Notes under the pieces: generated by a model
What the model saw: only the letters and a program-made list of their open reading frames with translations
Databases searched by the model: none
What the model was told of the DNA's origin: nothing
Program-made: the position numbers and the translations under genes
Assembly: GCF_001279695.1 (NCBI RefSeq)
Contig: NZ_LGDD01000310.1
Span: 1-56,736, forward strand
DNA: 56,736 nucleotides
Origin: Streptomyces sp. WM6378
GTDB taxonomy: Bacteria; Actinomycetota; Actinomycetes; Streptomycetales; Streptomycetaceae
Reading direction: 5' to 3'
Part shown: piece after piece, positions 26,386 through 35,853 of the stretch
Numbering within the stretch: the stretch's first letter is position 1
Layout of the letters: each line of letters begins with the position of its first letter

Positions 26386-29300
26386 TTACTGCTGAGGGGC
26401 TGACGGCGGCTGCGGAGCGTGTCCGCCACCGTCCTGCCCGGGCCATCCGGCCGGGGGCACGGGCCCCTGCGACTCCGGCTGCCCCGGGGCGCCCTCACCC
26501 GCCGGGGGCAACGGCTGCGGCGGCTGGAGCTGCCACGAGGTGGACGGCTGCGGGGCACCGCCGGGGTAGGGCTGGCCGGGCTGGGCCGGAGGGAGCTGGC
26601 CCGGCTGGGCTCCGTACGGCTGCCCCGGGTAGGGCTGACCGGGCTGCGGCCGGCCGGGGTTGGGCTGCGCCTGGTTCGGGAACGGCTGGCCCGGGGCGGG
26701 CTGGCCCTGGGTCGGGTAGGGCTGACCCGGGTACGGCTGCGGCTGGCCGGGGTAGGGCTGGCCGGGCTGGGCCTGGCCGGGGAACGGCTGGCCGGGGGCG
26801 CCCTGCTGGCCCGGCATCGGCGGGGCCTGGACGGGCGGCGGGTTCAGACCGTCCCCCGTCCACAGCCCTTGCTGCTGCTGGGCGCGTACGAAGTCCTCGG
26901 CCACCATCGCCGAGAGGTTGAAGTACGCCTCCCGGGTCTTGGGCCGCATCATGTCGAGGTCCACCTCGGCACCCGCCGCCAGGTGCTCGTCGAACGGCAC
27001 CACGACCACCCCGCGGCAGCGGGTCTGGAAGTGCTGCACGATGTCGTCCACCTTGATCATCTTGCCGGTCTCGCGAACGCCGGAGATGACGGTGATGGAG
27101 CGCTGCACCAGGTCGGCGTAGCCGTGCGCCGAGAGCCAGTCGAGCGTGGTCGAGGCGCTGGACGCACCGTCCACGGACGGCGTCGAGATGATGATCAACT
27201 GGTCGGCGAGGTCGAGCACGCCGCGCATCGCGGAGTACAGCAGACCCGTGCCCGAGTCGGTGAGGATGATCGGGTACTGCTTGCCAAGGACGTCGATCGC
27301 GCGCCGGTAGTCCTCGTCGTTGAACGTCGTGGACACGGCCGGGTCGACGTCGTTCGCGATGATTTCGAGACCGGACGGCGCCTGCGAGGTGAAGCGGCGG
27401 ATGTCCATGTACGAGTTGAGGTACGGGATCGCCTGGACCAGGTCGCGGATGGTGGCCCCGGTCTCGCGGCGCACCCGGCGGCCGAGCGTCCCGGCGTCCG
27501 GGTTGGCGTCGATCGCCAGGATCTTGTCCTGCCGCTCGGTGGCCAGGGTCGCGCCGAGCGCGGTCGTCGTGGTCGTCTTGCCGACGCCGCCCTTGAGGGA
27601 GATGACCGCGATCCGGTAGCAGGACAGGACCGGCGTGCGGATGAGGTTGAGCTTGTGCTGCCGCGCGGCCTCTTCCTTCTTGGCGCCGGGCTTGAAGCGC
27701 GAGGCCCCGGCGGCCGGGCCCCGGCTGCTCTTCGCCTTCGGCTTGTTGTTGCGAAGGAGCCGGTCGGATGAGAGCTCGACGGCGGCCGTGTACCCGAGCG
27801 GAGCGCCCGGGTTCGACCGCTCCCGCTGGTCGTGCGTCACGGGCGAGGGCCAGGCGGCGCCGGCCCGAGGGTCGGCGGGGGGTGCGGGATGGCCCTGCGG
27901 GCCGGGCTGACCCTGCTGCACCTGCTGGGGGAAGCCGCCTTGGGCGGCGTTCGGCATGGGCTGCGGCTGGGCCTGCGGCGCGGCCGGGGGGTTGGCGGCG
28001 GGGTGCGGGAAGCCGTAACCGCCTTGCTGTGCAGGGGAGTTGGGGGTGCCGAAGGGTACTGGCTGAGCCTGCGGGGCGGGCGGGTTCGGGACAGCCGGGG
28101 CGTTGGCTGCCGGGTGGGGGAAGCCGTAACCGCCCTGTTGGGCGGGGGCGCTCGGGGCGGCGCCCTGCTGCGGGAAGCCGTAACTGCCCTGCGGTGCGGG
28201 GGAGTTGGCGACCTGCGGGGGCTGCTGGCCCTGCTGGGGGAAGCCGTAGCCGTTCTGCGGCTGGGGTGGCTGGGGCTGCTGAGGCCACGCGGGTGCCGGG
28301 CCGGCCTGGGCGGCCGGATCCGGGAACGGCCCCGGCATCGGCTGCGCTTGAACCGGCCACTGGGGCGCGGCAGTGGGCGCGGCGGGCTGGAACGCGGGCG
28401 GCAGCGGAGGCAACCCGGGCTGCGCACCGGCGGACGCGGCCCAGGGCTGGTCGGCGGGGGGCGCGTCCTGGGGCTCGGGCGTGAAGGCGTCCGACGGTGC
28501 GGGGTCGGCGACGGGTACGGCGTCCGCGATCGGCGCGGGGTTCGCGATCGGTGCGGGTCCGGGCTGGGCGGGCTCGGGAGTCGCGGTGCCGGAAACCGAG
28601 TCCGCGACGGGGGCGGCATCGGAAGGGGCCGCGTCCGCAGGAGTGGTGTCCGCAGGGACCGCGTCGGTGGGCGCGGCATCGAACGGCGCGGGTGCGCCGG
28701 CCGAGGCGTCATCCTCGGACGGGGAGCTGTCCGCCTCGCCGGAGGAGGCCTCGGGAGCCCCGGGCGCTTCTTCCGTGCCGGCCGACGCCATGGACGTATC
28801 GCCGAAGGGCTTGCCGGAGGCGTCGGCGGAGTCGTCAGCGGATTCGCCGGATGCGCCGGAGTCGGTCGAGACCGCCCGGTCCCCGGAGCCCGAGGCCTCC
28901 GAGTTGTCAGGGGCATCGGAGGCATCGGGGGCTTCCGCGTCGGCGCGCGGACCGGCCGCGGTGTCGGCCGCCTCGGCCCCGGAGCCCTCGGCGGAGGAGG
29001 ACGTGGTCGAGGGCGACGTGGTGGTGCCGCTGTCCGGGAGTGCGGCTGACTGTTCGTCAGAAATCGTATCCGGCACGGAAGTCGGCTCCGCTTCCGGCAC
29101 CGAAGCCGCCGGCGCCGCCGCGGATTCGCCGCGCGTGGCGGCTGCCGCCGCTTCGAGCTGCTCGAACTCCCGCTTCAGCGCGGAGGGGGAGAAGCGCATC
29201 GTCGCGCCGCTCTCGATGTCACCGCCTCCGAAGGCCTGGCCCTCGTCGGCGGGGCGATTGGCCGCGGCCGCGGGTGCGGGTGCGGGCGTCGGGGGTGCGG

Positions 29301-29661
29301 GCGCGGGGAAGACGGGCGGGGGAGTGGGCGACGCGCTGGGTGCCGGGGCCGGGCCCGGGGGCGGCGGCGTGGGGCTCCAGTTCGGCTGGAACCCCCCGGC
29401 CTGCGGCAGTCCGGGCACGTTGAGGGGCTGGCCGTGCGGCGGCGGGGGCGGGGGCAGCGGAACCCCCGTGCCGCCGCTCTGCTCAGGAGCCGGAGCCGGA
29501 GCCGGAGCCGGGGCGGCCGGGGTGTCCTGCGAGCCCTGGGTGTACCAGGCGGGCGGGGTGTAGTCGATGGTGAACTCACCCGTGGTCTCGGGATCGGCGT
29601 CGGACCGATTCTCGTCGCGCGCGTTCCCGCCGGTGCGGAACTGGTCCTGGTCGCTGTTCAC
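26386..29661 (-). CDS. EspI-like MinD/ParA-type ATPase with long disordered repeats
   Basis: 1091 residues. Residues 1-620 are disordered and low in complexity: a conserved start ([14 protein letters not shown]), Pro/Ala- then Ser/Asp/Glu-rich blocks, and repeated GYGFP units (about 490-600). The ATPase domain (about 680-940) has the deviant Walker A KGGVGKTT at 690-697, [13 protein letters not shown], and [10 protein letters not shown] in the Walker B region. The C-terminal 150 residues are PGQPYP-type repeats. The pattern matches the ESX-linked MinD-like proteins (EspI of mycobacteria). GTG 29661 was chosen for its AAAGGAA site; ATG 29709 and 29715 upstream have none. Probably regulates or energises the ESX machine. 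Confidence 0.85.
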   Translation of the reverse strand: MNSDQDQFRTGGNARDENRSDADPETTGEFTIDYTPPAWYTQGSQDTPAAPAPAPAPAPEQSGGTGVPLPPPPPPHGQPLNVPGLPQAGGFQPNWSPTPPPPGPAPAPSASPTPPPVFPAPAPPTPAPAPAAAANRPADEGQAFGGGDIESGATMRFSPSALKREFEQLEAAAAATRGESAAAPAASVPEAEPTSVPDTISDEQSAALPDSGTTTSPSTTSSSAEGSGAEAADTAAGPRADAEAPDASDAPDNSEASGSGDRAVSTDSGASGESADDSADASGKPFGDTSMASAGTEEAPGAPEASSGEADSSPSEDDASAGAPAPFDAAPTDAVPADTTPADAAPSDAAPVADSVSGTATPEPAQPGPAPIANPAPIADAVPVADPAPSDAFTPEPQDAPPADQPWAASAGAQPGLPPLPPAFQPAAPTAAPQWPVQAQPMPGPFPDPAAQAGPAPAWPQQPQPPQPQNGYGFPQQGQQPPQVANSPAPQGSYGFPQQGAAPSAPAQQGGYGFPHPAANAPAVPNPPAPQAQPVPFGTPNSPAQQGGYGFPHPAANPPAAPQAQPQPMPNAAQGGFPQQVQQGQPGPQGHPAPPADPRAGAAWPSPVTHDQRERSNPGAPLGYTAAVELSSDRLLRNNKPKAKSSRGPAAGASRFKPGAKKEEAARQHKLNLIRTPVLSCYRIAVISLKGGVGKTTTTTALGATLATERQDKILAIDANPDAGTLGRRVRRETGATIRDLVQAIPYLNSYMDIRRFTSQAPSGLEIIANDVDPAVSTTFNDEDYRRAIDVLGKQYPIILTDSGTGLLYSAMRGVLDLADQLIIISTPSVDGASSASTTLDWLSAHGYADLVQRSITVISGVRETGKMIKVDDIVQHFQTRCRGVVVVPFDEHLAAGAEVDLDMMRPKTREAYFNLSAMVAEDFVRAQQQQGLWTGDGLNPPPVQAPPMPGQQGAPGQPFPGQAQPGQPYPGQPQPYPGQPYPTQGQPAPGQPFPNQAQPNPGRPQPGQPYPGQPYGAQPGQLPPAQPGQPYPGGAPQPSTSWQLQPPQPLPPAGEGAPGQPESQGPVPPAGWPGQDGGGHAPQPPSAPQQ

Positions 29662-30021
29662 CGGTTTCCTTTCGTTCGCCTGTGACCGGGTGTAGGCCGT
29701 GGGGTTCATTGGCATGTACGGGCCGGGGTGGGGCAGCCCCTGTGCGGTGGGCGCGCAGTCGTGCGCGGTCGCCCGCCCCTGTCCGCCGCGAGCGCCGCGG
29801 CATCCGCGACGTACGGACGACGCAACCTCGCCGTGGAGTCCCTGCCCCCGGTCCGTCCCACCCTAATCGTCGTCAATACCGCCGGGGCAGGCCCGGTCGC
29901 CCCGATCGCCTGTCCCTTTCGTCACCCTCGCCTCGCGAGTGACGTCGAAGTGACCGGCCGGGGGCGGAGTGTGCGGGGCGAAACGGTCAGATCAGGTCAA
30001 CTTTCGCCGCTGCCCCGTTGT
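29662..30021. other. 360-base intergenic region upstream of the EspI-like gene
   Basis: No gene is supported here. It holds the ribosome binding site and presumably the promoter of the EspI-like gene (a TAGGGT on the minus strand at 29869-29864, without a good -35), two AGTGAC motifs near 29939-29954, and an inverted repeat GGCGAAA (29977-29983)/TTTCGCC (30002-30008) that could end transcription of the gene at 30022-30750. Confidence 0.5.
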
Positions 30022-30750
30022 TCAGTCGACGCGTCGGGCGTTCCCCAACAATCCGGTCTCGGTGTCGGTCGCCTGAGTCATGGCGAAGGAGCGGTCGCGC
30101 TCGTTGCACCAGAGCGTGACTCCGTCGGCGAGCGTCGAGAGCCCGTCCTGTTCCGTCCGCGGCAGGCTCATGATGCGGCCTATCTGCGCGGCCTCGTCCG
30201 GCGAGACCCGCTGCACGCCCACCAGCCGCGCCTGCCGGATCAGCCGCGGCGCGACCGGGCTGACATACGGGAGCAGGGTGAGCACCGCCTGCCAGGGCGC
30301 CGACACCACCCGGCCGCGCGGCGGACGCATCCCGCAGTCCCGCACCACGAGCACCGGTTCGCCGGCCGAGGCGCCGAGCGGGGGCACCCGGCCCACGTCG
30401 TGCACGGTCATGCCGCTCTGGCTGGCGATCGCGTGCACCAGCTGCGCCCAGGCCTGCGGCCGCCCGGTCTCCACCGCGACCCGTATGCCCGTCGCGGCCG
30501 CCCGCAGCGCGAGCACCTGCGCCGTCCACAGCCCGCCGATGAGCACGATGTCGTACGCGGTCGGCCTGCTCACGCCGAGCACCGCGGGCCGGCCCCCGGC
30601 GTCCACCCCGACGACCACCCCGTCGTCCCCGATGGGCAGCGCCAGCGTGTCCAACTGCTCGGCGGGCAGCGTGTGACGGCGGTGGCGGGGGCCGACGAGG
30701 CCGAAGCCGGTGCGCGGCTCGCGGCGCGGACCCGAAGTCGTCGTGGCCAT
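30022..30750 (-). CDS. ESX-associated protein of unknown function
   Basis: 242 residues, no signal peptide; hydrophobic stretches such as IVLIGGLWTAQVLALRAAATG look like the core of a soluble Rossmann-type fold rather than membrane segments. It contains VRDCGMRPPRGRVVSAPWQAVLTLLPYV and the C-terminal LWCNERDRSFAM. I recognise no named domain. ATG 30750 shares one base with the eccE stop (TGATG), so it is translated with eccE and is probably an accessory of the secretion machine. Confidence 0.75.
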   Translation of the reverse strand: MATTTSGPRREPRTGFGLVGPRHRRHTLPAEQLDTLALPIGDDGVVVGVDAGGRPAVLGVSRPTAYDIVLIGGLWTAQVLALRAAATGIRVAVETGRPQAWAQLVHAIASQSGMTVHDVGRVPPLGASAGEPVLVVRDCGMRPPRGRVVSAPWQAVLTLLPYVSPVAPRLIRQARLVGVQRVSPDEAAQIGRIMSLPRTEQDGLSTLADGVTLWCNERDRSFAMTQATDTETGLLGNARRVD

Positions 30751-32111
30751 CAGCGGGCGCCTCCGAACGGCAGGGTGGCGAGCATGCCGGGCAGCTGCTC
30801 GTGGTCCAGCGGCACGATCTGGGCCTTCGCCTCGCGCGCGGAGCGCTCCAACGCCTGGCGGGACGTGGCCAGTTCGGCCTCGCTGCGGCCCGTCACCCTG
30901 AGGTGGCCGCTGATGCTGCTCTCCTGGGCGCCGGCCCGGGCGATGGTGAGGCTGAAGGTCGTCGCGAGCGCCGGAATCGCCGTGAGGAGCGCCACGAGCT
31001 GCGGCAGCCCGCCGGTCCCGGAACCCGCGTCGATCCTCGGCCAGCGGCGCACCCAGTACGTGGTGTGGCGGCGGTTGTCGCAGCGCCAGGAGCGGCTCGA
31101 CTCCTCGGTGCGCCGCTGCGGCGTCTCCGTGCGGCCGGCCTGAGCCGTCACCAGCGGGTTGGCGCAGGCCGAGGTGGCCACGGCGTCCGCCAGCTCCTCC
31201 TCGGTCAGGACCGTGGTGTTCAGGCCCGCCCCGGTCAGCCGGCTCGCCAGGTGCAGCGCGCTGCGCGCCGCGCACTTCCGGGCGCCCTCCAGGCCGCCGC
31301 CGCGCGCGGCCACCGCCTCCGGGCACAGCTCCGGGTTCAGCTTCAGCGCGATCCAGGTGATGCGGACCGCGGGCGAGGAGGTCTGGGCGTGCAGCGGCGC
31401 GTAGTTGGTGACGGCCACCGACTGCTGGGGCAGCCGCAGCGCGGGCGCGGGCTGGGTGTGCAGCAGGATCTGCGCGGATTCGAGACGGATGTCGTCAACC
31501 TCAAGGGCGTCCCGCACCAGCCCTATGGGGAGCGGGCGTTGGCCCCGCTCGGCCCGCAGCGCCGTCGCGTCCGACTCCACTTGGAGGACGACGGTGAGGA
31601 ATCCGCCGTCGCCGATCATCCCGATCGGCCGCTGGTCCCGGTCGCCGTGGCTGTACGTGCGCAGCGTGGGATCGCACTCCACGGCCGGGGCCAGGCCCGG
31701 CAGTGTGCCCGGCGGCACAACGGCGTCGCTCGCCCGTTTCAGCCGCGCCCGCAGCGCCCAGGCGGTGCCCAGCCATTCGGGCAGCGAGCGCCCCCGGCGG
31801 CGTACCACCGCGAGCAGCACGAGGGCCACCGCGACGACGCCCGCCGGCACCAGCGCCATCGTGTCGACGACCCACGCGGCGAGCAGCAGGGCGGCGGCCG
31901 ACTCGATCAGGATTAGCTGTTGCAGACGAAACGAACCAAAGCGTCCGGAACGGGACTTGAGGTGGGGCACCACCGGCCCGACGGCCACGGGTGCCGCTGC
32001 CCGGCGGACCGGAGCGGGCGGCTCCGCACGCACTCCGGGACGGGAGCCCGCGCCGCTCGGCGCGCCGGATCGGTCACGGGAGCGCGACCGCGTCCCAGTC
32101 GACGAAACCAT
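30750..32111 (-). CDS. eccE: type VII secretion protein EccE
   Basis: Membrane component at the periphery of the ESX core complex. The 453 residues have a disordered Arg/Pro-rich N-terminus, two adjacent membrane helices at about 62-103 (LILIESAAALLLAAWVV, LVPAGVVAVALVLLAVV), then a large soluble domain with the EccE-type segment VRITWIALKLNPELCPEAV and a conserved region TEESSRSWRCDNRRHTTYWV. Start GTG 32111. It is divergent from eccB across a 183-base control region and coupled to the downstream gene at 30022-30750. Confidence 0.87.
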   Translation of the reverse strand: MVSSTGTRSRSRDRSGAPSGAGSRPGVRAEPPAPVRRAAAPVAVGPVVPHLKSRSGRFGSFRLQQLILIESAAALLLAAWVVDTMALVPAGVVAVALVLLAVVRRRGRSLPEWLGTAWALRARLKRASDAVVPPGTLPGLAPAVECDPTLRTYSHGDRDQRPIGMIGDGGFLTVVLQVESDATALRAERGQRPLPIGLVRDALEVDDIRLESAQILLHTQPAPALRLPQQSVAVTNYAPLHAQTSSPAVRITWIALKLNPELCPEAVAARGGGLEGARKCAARSALHLASRLTGAGLNTTVLTEEELADAVATSACANPLVTAQAGRTETPQRRTEESSRSWRCDNRRHTTYWVRRWPRIDAGSGTGGLPQLVALLTAIPALATTFSLTIARAGAQESSISGHLRVTGRSEAELATSRQALERSAREAKAQIVPLDHEQLPGMLATLPFGGAR

Positions 32112-32198
32112 CCCCGAACCCCCCGAACTCCTCGAAAACCCCTGGCCAGTAGGGCCCTTGAGGACCCGTCCACCCTACCCGGCCCGGGCGTACGATCA

Positions 32199-32226
32199 CG
32201 TAACAGGCATAGTAGGGGGCCGGTCT
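32199..32226 (+). promoter_or_regulatory. tentative sigma-BldN-like site upstream of eccB
   Basis: CGTAAC (32199-32204), exactly 16 bases, then CGGTCT (32221-32226). The first block matches the BldN-type -35 CGTAAC; the second agrees with CGTTGA at only three of six positions. It lies 69 bases upstream of eccB in the divergent eccE-eccB region. Suggestive only. Confidence 0.2.
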
Positions 32227-32294
32227 GACAACGACGGGCGGGGGACGGGCTCCCTGGGGCTCCGCACGGGGACAACGGAGAAACACGGACACTC

Positions 32295-33821
32295 ATGGCA
32301 TCACGCCGGGACGAGCTCAACGCGTACACCTTCGCGAAGCGTCGCACGCTCGCGTCGTTCATCCAGCCCTCGCCGACGGGCTCGGAAGAGGGGGCGCCCA
32401 GGCCGCTGCGCGCCGTGCTTCCGGGCGGCATCGTGGCGGTGGTGCTGCTCGCCGCGTTCGGGGCGTGGGGGATGTTCAAACCCACCGCGCCGCCCGGCTG
32501 GGACACCCCGGGCGAGAAGGTGATCATCGCCAGCAAGTCCACGACCCGCTACGTCGTGCTGACGACCGACGGCAAGAAGGAGCTGCACCCGGTCCTCAAC
32601 ATGGCGTCCGCGAAGCTCCTGCTCGACCCGGACAAGGGCCAGGTCGTCAACGTGGACGAGTCCGTCCTGGACAAGGGCTCGCTGCCGCACGGCGCGACGC
32701 TCGGCATCCCGTACGCGCCCGACCGGCTGCCCTCCCCCGAGGAGGCCGGGTCTGCCAAGCGCTGGGCGGTGTGCGAGCGTCCGGGCGACGGCGGCCGCGC
32801 CATCCAGAAGGCCGCGTTCGTCTTCGCCGACCGCGACAAGAGCCGCACGGACGGCTCCGCGCGGCTGACCGGCGGCGAGCTGATGTACGTCGTGGGACCC
32901 GACAACAAGACCCGTTACGTCGTGGACGCGCAGGGCACCAAGTACCAGGTCGGCACCGACGAACTGCTGCTGCGCGCCCTGGTCGGCGCCGGCCGTGAGC
33001 CCGAGCGGGTTTCCAAGGAGTGGCTGGAGACCCTTCGTTCGGGTGATCCGGTCGCGTTCCCCAAGGTCGAAGGGAAGATCGGCGACGCGGCGGGGGTGGC
33101 CGGAGGTCTGGCCCCCGAGGCGAACCGGATCGGCATGGTCCTCAAGGCGCCCAATGGAGCGGGCACCCAGTACTACCTGGTCCAGCAGGGCAAGGTCTCG
33201 CCGGTCTCCGACTTCACCGCGAAGCTGCTCCTCAACAGCCGTGATCTGCGCGGGCTCATGAAGACCGGTCAGGCGACGGAGACCAACGCGGCCGCGTTCA
33301 CGCCCGAGGCCACCGAGTTCGAGGCCAAGAAGAACTGGCCGCGCCAGATGCCGGTGGCCGTCAACGACGCGGGCACCAGCAGCGGCAGCCGCAACACCGT
33401 GTGCAACGTGCTGCGCGACGTCAACAAGGACGACGGCGAGACCACCATGAGCACGTGGGCCGGCACCGACTTCCCGGCGCCGCTGCCCACCGGTTCGAGC
33501 AGCGCGTACGTGACGCCCGGCTCGGGCCAGCTCTTCCGCCAGATCCAGGGCTCCGAAACCAAGGCGGGCGGTGTCTTCCTGGTGACCGACACGGGGCTGC
33601 GCTACGCGATGCAGTCCAACAGCGACAGCGCCGACGGTGACGCGGCCACGGGCCTGACGGCCGATCAGCGCAAGCAGGCCGACCAGGAGGCCCAGCAGGC
33701 CCAGACGCGGCTCGGCTACGCCAAGTCCGAGCCGGCCCCGATCCCGATCAGCTGGTCCACGTTCCTGCCGACCGGACCCCGCCTGTCCACCGGGGCGGCC
33801 CGCCAGCCCCAGGGCTCCTGA
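32295..33821 (+). CDS. eccB: type VII secretion protein EccB
   Basis: 508 residues. The N-terminus MASRRDELNAYTFAKRRTLASF is the EccB start, followed by one membrane helix (GGIVAVVLLAAFGAWGMF, about 45-62) and a large extracytoplasmic repeat domain. EccB links the membrane core to the outside of the cell. Cys148 (WAVCER) and Cys367 (NTVCNV) are likely the disulfide pair of the family. Start ATG 32295. It begins the rightward block eccB-mycP, with mycP 14 bases downstream. Confidence 0.95.
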   Translation: MASRRDELNAYTFAKRRTLASFIQPSPTGSEEGAPRPLRAVLPGGIVAVVLLAAFGAWGMFKPTAPPGWDTPGEKVIIASKSTTRYVVLTTDGKKELHPVLNMASAKLLLDPDKGQVVNVDESVLDKGSLPHGATLGIPYAPDRLPSPEEAGSAKRWAVCERPGDGGRAIQKAAFVFADRDKSRTDGSARLTGGELMYVVGPDNKTRYVVDAQGTKYQVGTDELLLRALVGAGREPERVSKEWLETLRSGDPVAFPKVEGKIGDAAGVAGGLAPEANRIGMVLKAPNGAGTQYYLVQQGKVSPVSDFTAKLLLNSRDLRGLMKTGQATETNAAAFTPEATEFEAKKNWPRQMPVAVNDAGTSSGSRNTVCNVLRDVNKDDGETTMSTWAGTDFPAPLPTGSSSAYVTPGSGQLFRQIQGSETKAGGVFLVTDTGLRYAMQSNSDSADGDAATGLTADQRKQADQEAQQAQTRLGYAKSEPAPIPISWSTFLPTGPRLSTGAARQPQGS

Positions 33822-33835
33822 GAGGCGGCACCACC

Positions 33836-35077
33836 ATGGCGTACGCACTCAAGGCGCTGGCCCTGTCGGCCGCGGCGACCCTCACGGTGCTCGCGACTCC
33901 GGCGGCCGCGGTCCCGGCCGACGACGGGGGCAGCGACCAGTGCACCTTCCCGTCCAAGCCGTACGCGGGCCGCCCCTGGGCGCTCCAGCGCGTGCTCCTG
34001 GACGAGCTGTGGCGCCAGTCGACCGGCAGGGGCACGAAGGTCGCCGTGATCGACACGGGCATCGACATCAAGAACGCCCAGCTCAAGGGTGCTGTGGACG
34101 CGTCCAAGGGCAAGAACCTGCTCCAGAAGGACCTCAAGGACCCCAACGGCCAGCCGCTGCCGCGCGGCGCGGAGAACGGCACGACGGACACCGTCGGCCA
34201 CGGCACGAAGGTCGCCGGGATCATCGCGGCCCGCCCCGCCAAGGGAACGGGCTTCGTGGGCCTCGCCCCCGACGCCACGATCATTCCCATCGAGCAGAAC
34301 GACGCCGACGGGCACGGCACCGCGCAGACCCTGGCGGACGCCATCCGCTACGCGATCAGCGCGGGCGCCGATGTCATCAACATCTCCCAGGACACGGCGA
34401 ACGCGGTCGAACCGGCGCCCACCCTGAAGCAGGCGGTGGACACGGCCCTCGCGCACGACATCGTGGTGGTCGCCTCGGCCGGCAACGACGGCCTGGGCGG
34501 CAACGTCAAGCAGACGTACCCGGCTTCGTACCCCGGCGTCCTCGCGGTCGCGGCCTCGGACCGCAACAACGAGCGGGCGGCGTTCTCGCAGTCCGGCGAG
34601 TTCGTGGGCGTTGCCGCGCCCGGCGTCGACATGGTCTCCACGGTGCCCGGCGGCGGCCACTGCGCCGACAACGGTACGAGCTTCTCGGCCCCGTACGTCG
34701 CGGGCGTGGCCGCCCTCGTCAAGGCCAAGCACCCCAAGTGGACCCAGCGCGAGGTCGTCGCCCAGATCGAACAGACCGCGGAACGCTCGGTGTCCGGCCA
34801 CGACCGCCTGGTCGGCTGGGGCGTGATCGACCCGGTCCGCGCCCTCACGGAGGACGACCACCCGATCGAGACCCCGGTGGCCCACGAGGGCGTCACTCCG
34901 GCCAAGGCTCCGACCCCCGCGGCCCTCCACCTCGGCGAGACGGACGAACAGCGCACACAACGCCTGGCCACGTACGTGGCGGTGGGGGTGGCGGTTGTGG
35001 CGGCGGTGTTGAGCGGGGCGGCAGTGGCGATCCGGGACGCACGGCGGCGACGCCGACGGGTGTCCGGAGCGGAATGA
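33836..35077 (+). CDS. mycP: type VII secretion-associated serine protease, mycosin 1
   Basis: Membrane-anchored subtilase of 413 residues. Signal peptide at 1-25 (ALSAAATLTVLATPAAA), S8 catalytic triad Asp73 (AVIDTGID), His122 (GHGTKVAG) and Ser282 (NGTSFSAPYVAG), and a C-terminal membrane helix (YVAVGVAVVAAVLSGAAVAI) with an Arg-rich tail. Mycosins stabilise the ESX complex and cleave some substrates. ATG 33836 follows GAGAGG. It is close behind eccB and is one of two mycosin genes in this locus. Confidence 0.95.
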   Translation: MAYALKALALSAAATLTVLATPAAAVPADDGGSDQCTFPSKPYAGRPWALQRVLLDELWRQSTGRGTKVAVIDTGIDIKNAQLKGAVDASKGKNLLQKDLKDPNGQPLPRGAENGTTDTVGHGTKVAGIIAARPAKGTGFVGLAPDATIIPIEQNDADGHGTAQTLADAIRYAISAGADVINISQDTANAVEPAPTLKQAVDTALAHDIVVVASAGNDGLGGNVKQTYPASYPGVLAVAASDRNNERAAFSQSGEFVGVAAPGVDMVSTVPGGGHCADNGTSFSAPYVAGVAALVKAKHPKWTQREVVAQIEQTAERSVSGHDRLVGWGVIDPVRALTEDDHPIETPVAHEGVTPAKAPTPAALHLGETDEQRTQRLATYVAVGVAVVAAVLSGAAVAIRDARRRRRRVSGAE

Positions 35078-35094
35078 ATGCGAGGGCTTCGTGC

Positions 35095-35115
35095 AGAACG
35101 CGTCAAGAGCGTTCT
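35095..35115 (+). terminator. hairpin after mycosin 1
   Basis: AGAACGC-gtcaaga-GCGTTCT, a perfect 7-bp stem with a 7-base loop, starts 18 bases after the mycosin stop. It is of modest strength and may be a terminator of the eccB-mycP unit or a protein site. Confidence 0.45.
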
Positions 35116-35161
35116 AGATCTGTTCTCCGTGTGCCAGAAGGTGACAGATGCTGATGAGAGT

Positions 35162-35187
35162 TGAGTAGAACTGAGTAGACGTACTCA
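35162..35187. promoter_or_regulatory. tandem TGAGTAGAAC/TGAGTAGACG repeats with inverted TACTCA
   Basis: Two direct 10-mers (35162-35171, 35172-35181) are followed by TACTCA (35182-35187), so the second repeat and the inverted end form TGAGTA-gacg-TACTCA. The site lies 67 bases upstream of a good promoter -35 and looks like an operator or activator site. The 345 bases between mycosin 1 and the next main gene hold this, the promoter at 35254 and a short leader ORF. Confidence 0.55.
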
Positions 35188-35253
35188 TGTGGCGTGAGGC
35201 GAGCCCTCGTAGTGTCGAGGCGGCCGGGGCAACTCGGCCCCGCCGATAGTCCG

Positions 35254-35282
35254 TTGGGCAGGCGACTGGTGTTGGCTAGAGT
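35254..35282 (+). promoter_or_regulatory. promoter of the WXG substrate block
   Basis: TTGGGC (35254-35259), a 17-base spacer and TAGAGT (35277-35282) fit the main vegetative sigma factor well. The transcript would start near 35289 and carry a leader of about 95 bases before the short ORF at 35386. Confidence 0.65.
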
Positions 35283-35385
35283 GACTGCGGTGCGATAAGC
35301 GGTGTCAAGAGGGCGGCAAGCGAACAATTCGGCACGCCGGATCGCAACGCGGGTGAACGGCAATTGGTTTACGGGGAGGGGTGTC

Positions 35386-35433
35386 ATGGGGCGTCCTGCC
35401 TGTATGCGTAAAGGCGGCGGCGATGAGCGGTGA
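35386..35433 (+). CDS. possible 15-codon leader ORF
   Basis: ATG 35386 is preceded by a strong GGGGAGG and opens a 15-residue frame MGRPACMRKGGGDER ending in TGA at 35431-35433, overlapping the start (35423) of the next gene in another frame. It could couple or tune translation of that gene. No homologue is known to me, and it may be fortuitous. Confidence 0.4.
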   Translation: MGRPACMRKGGGDER

Positions 35434-35851
35434 CCTCGAGAAGGGCATGGAGGCGCTGACGACCTTCAAGAAGAAGGTGGACGCGGTGCTCACCCAGTTC
35501 GAGGGCTCGCACGGCAGCCCCACGAAGATCGGTGACCAGCAGATCGCCCGCGCGTCCTTCAGCGCCGGAACCGCCGCGTTCCCGGAGGCGGACGGCCTCT
35601 TCACCCAGTACCACCGCGTACACGAACGCCTGACGTCGCTGTCGAAGTCGCTCGCCCACCAGATCGAGGCGATGGGGATCGCCGCGCATGGGGCGGATGT
35701 CGGGTTCGACAACCTGGATGAGGAGATGCGGCAGCGGTTCTGGGCGATCCAGTCCGCGACCGACTACGACGCCGAGCAGGCGCAGCGCGAGAAGGACGGC
35801 AAGCCGAAGCCGCAGCGCACCGACGACAAGTCCTCCGGGACGGGGTGGTAG
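35423..35851 (+). CDS. ESX-associated helical substrate-like protein
   Basis: 142 residues, helical, no signal peptide. The first 95 residues (LEKGMEALTTFKKKVDAVLTQF, then LFTQYHRVHERLTSLSKSL) form two long helices like a WXG/PE-type hairpin, but the W-x-G turn is absent; the C-terminus is a charged disordered tail. ATG 35423 is preceded by AAAGG. The next gene starts 2 bases after its stop and encodes a WXG protein, so the two may form a heterodimer secreted by the ESX system, as PE/PPE or EspA/B-type pairs do. Function inferred from context only. Confidence 0.7.
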   Translation: MSGDLEKGMEALTTFKKKVDAVLTQFEGSHGSPTKIGDQQIARASFSAGTAAFPEADGLFTQYHRVHERLTSLSKSLAHQIEAMGIAAHGADVGFDNLDEEMRQRFWAIQSATDYDAEQAQREKDGKPKPQRTDDKSSGTGW

Positions 35852-35853
35852 CG

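Noticed and set aside
29662..29715. ATG starts at 29709/29715 for the EspI-like gene
   Set aside because: No ribosome binding site precedes them, while GTG 29661 has AAAGGAA at ideal spacing and keeps all conserved residues.
35077..35420. possible tRNA or attachment site in the gap after mycosin 1
   Set aside because: No cloverleaf or CCA-type end could be found; the region reads as promoter and operator sequence.
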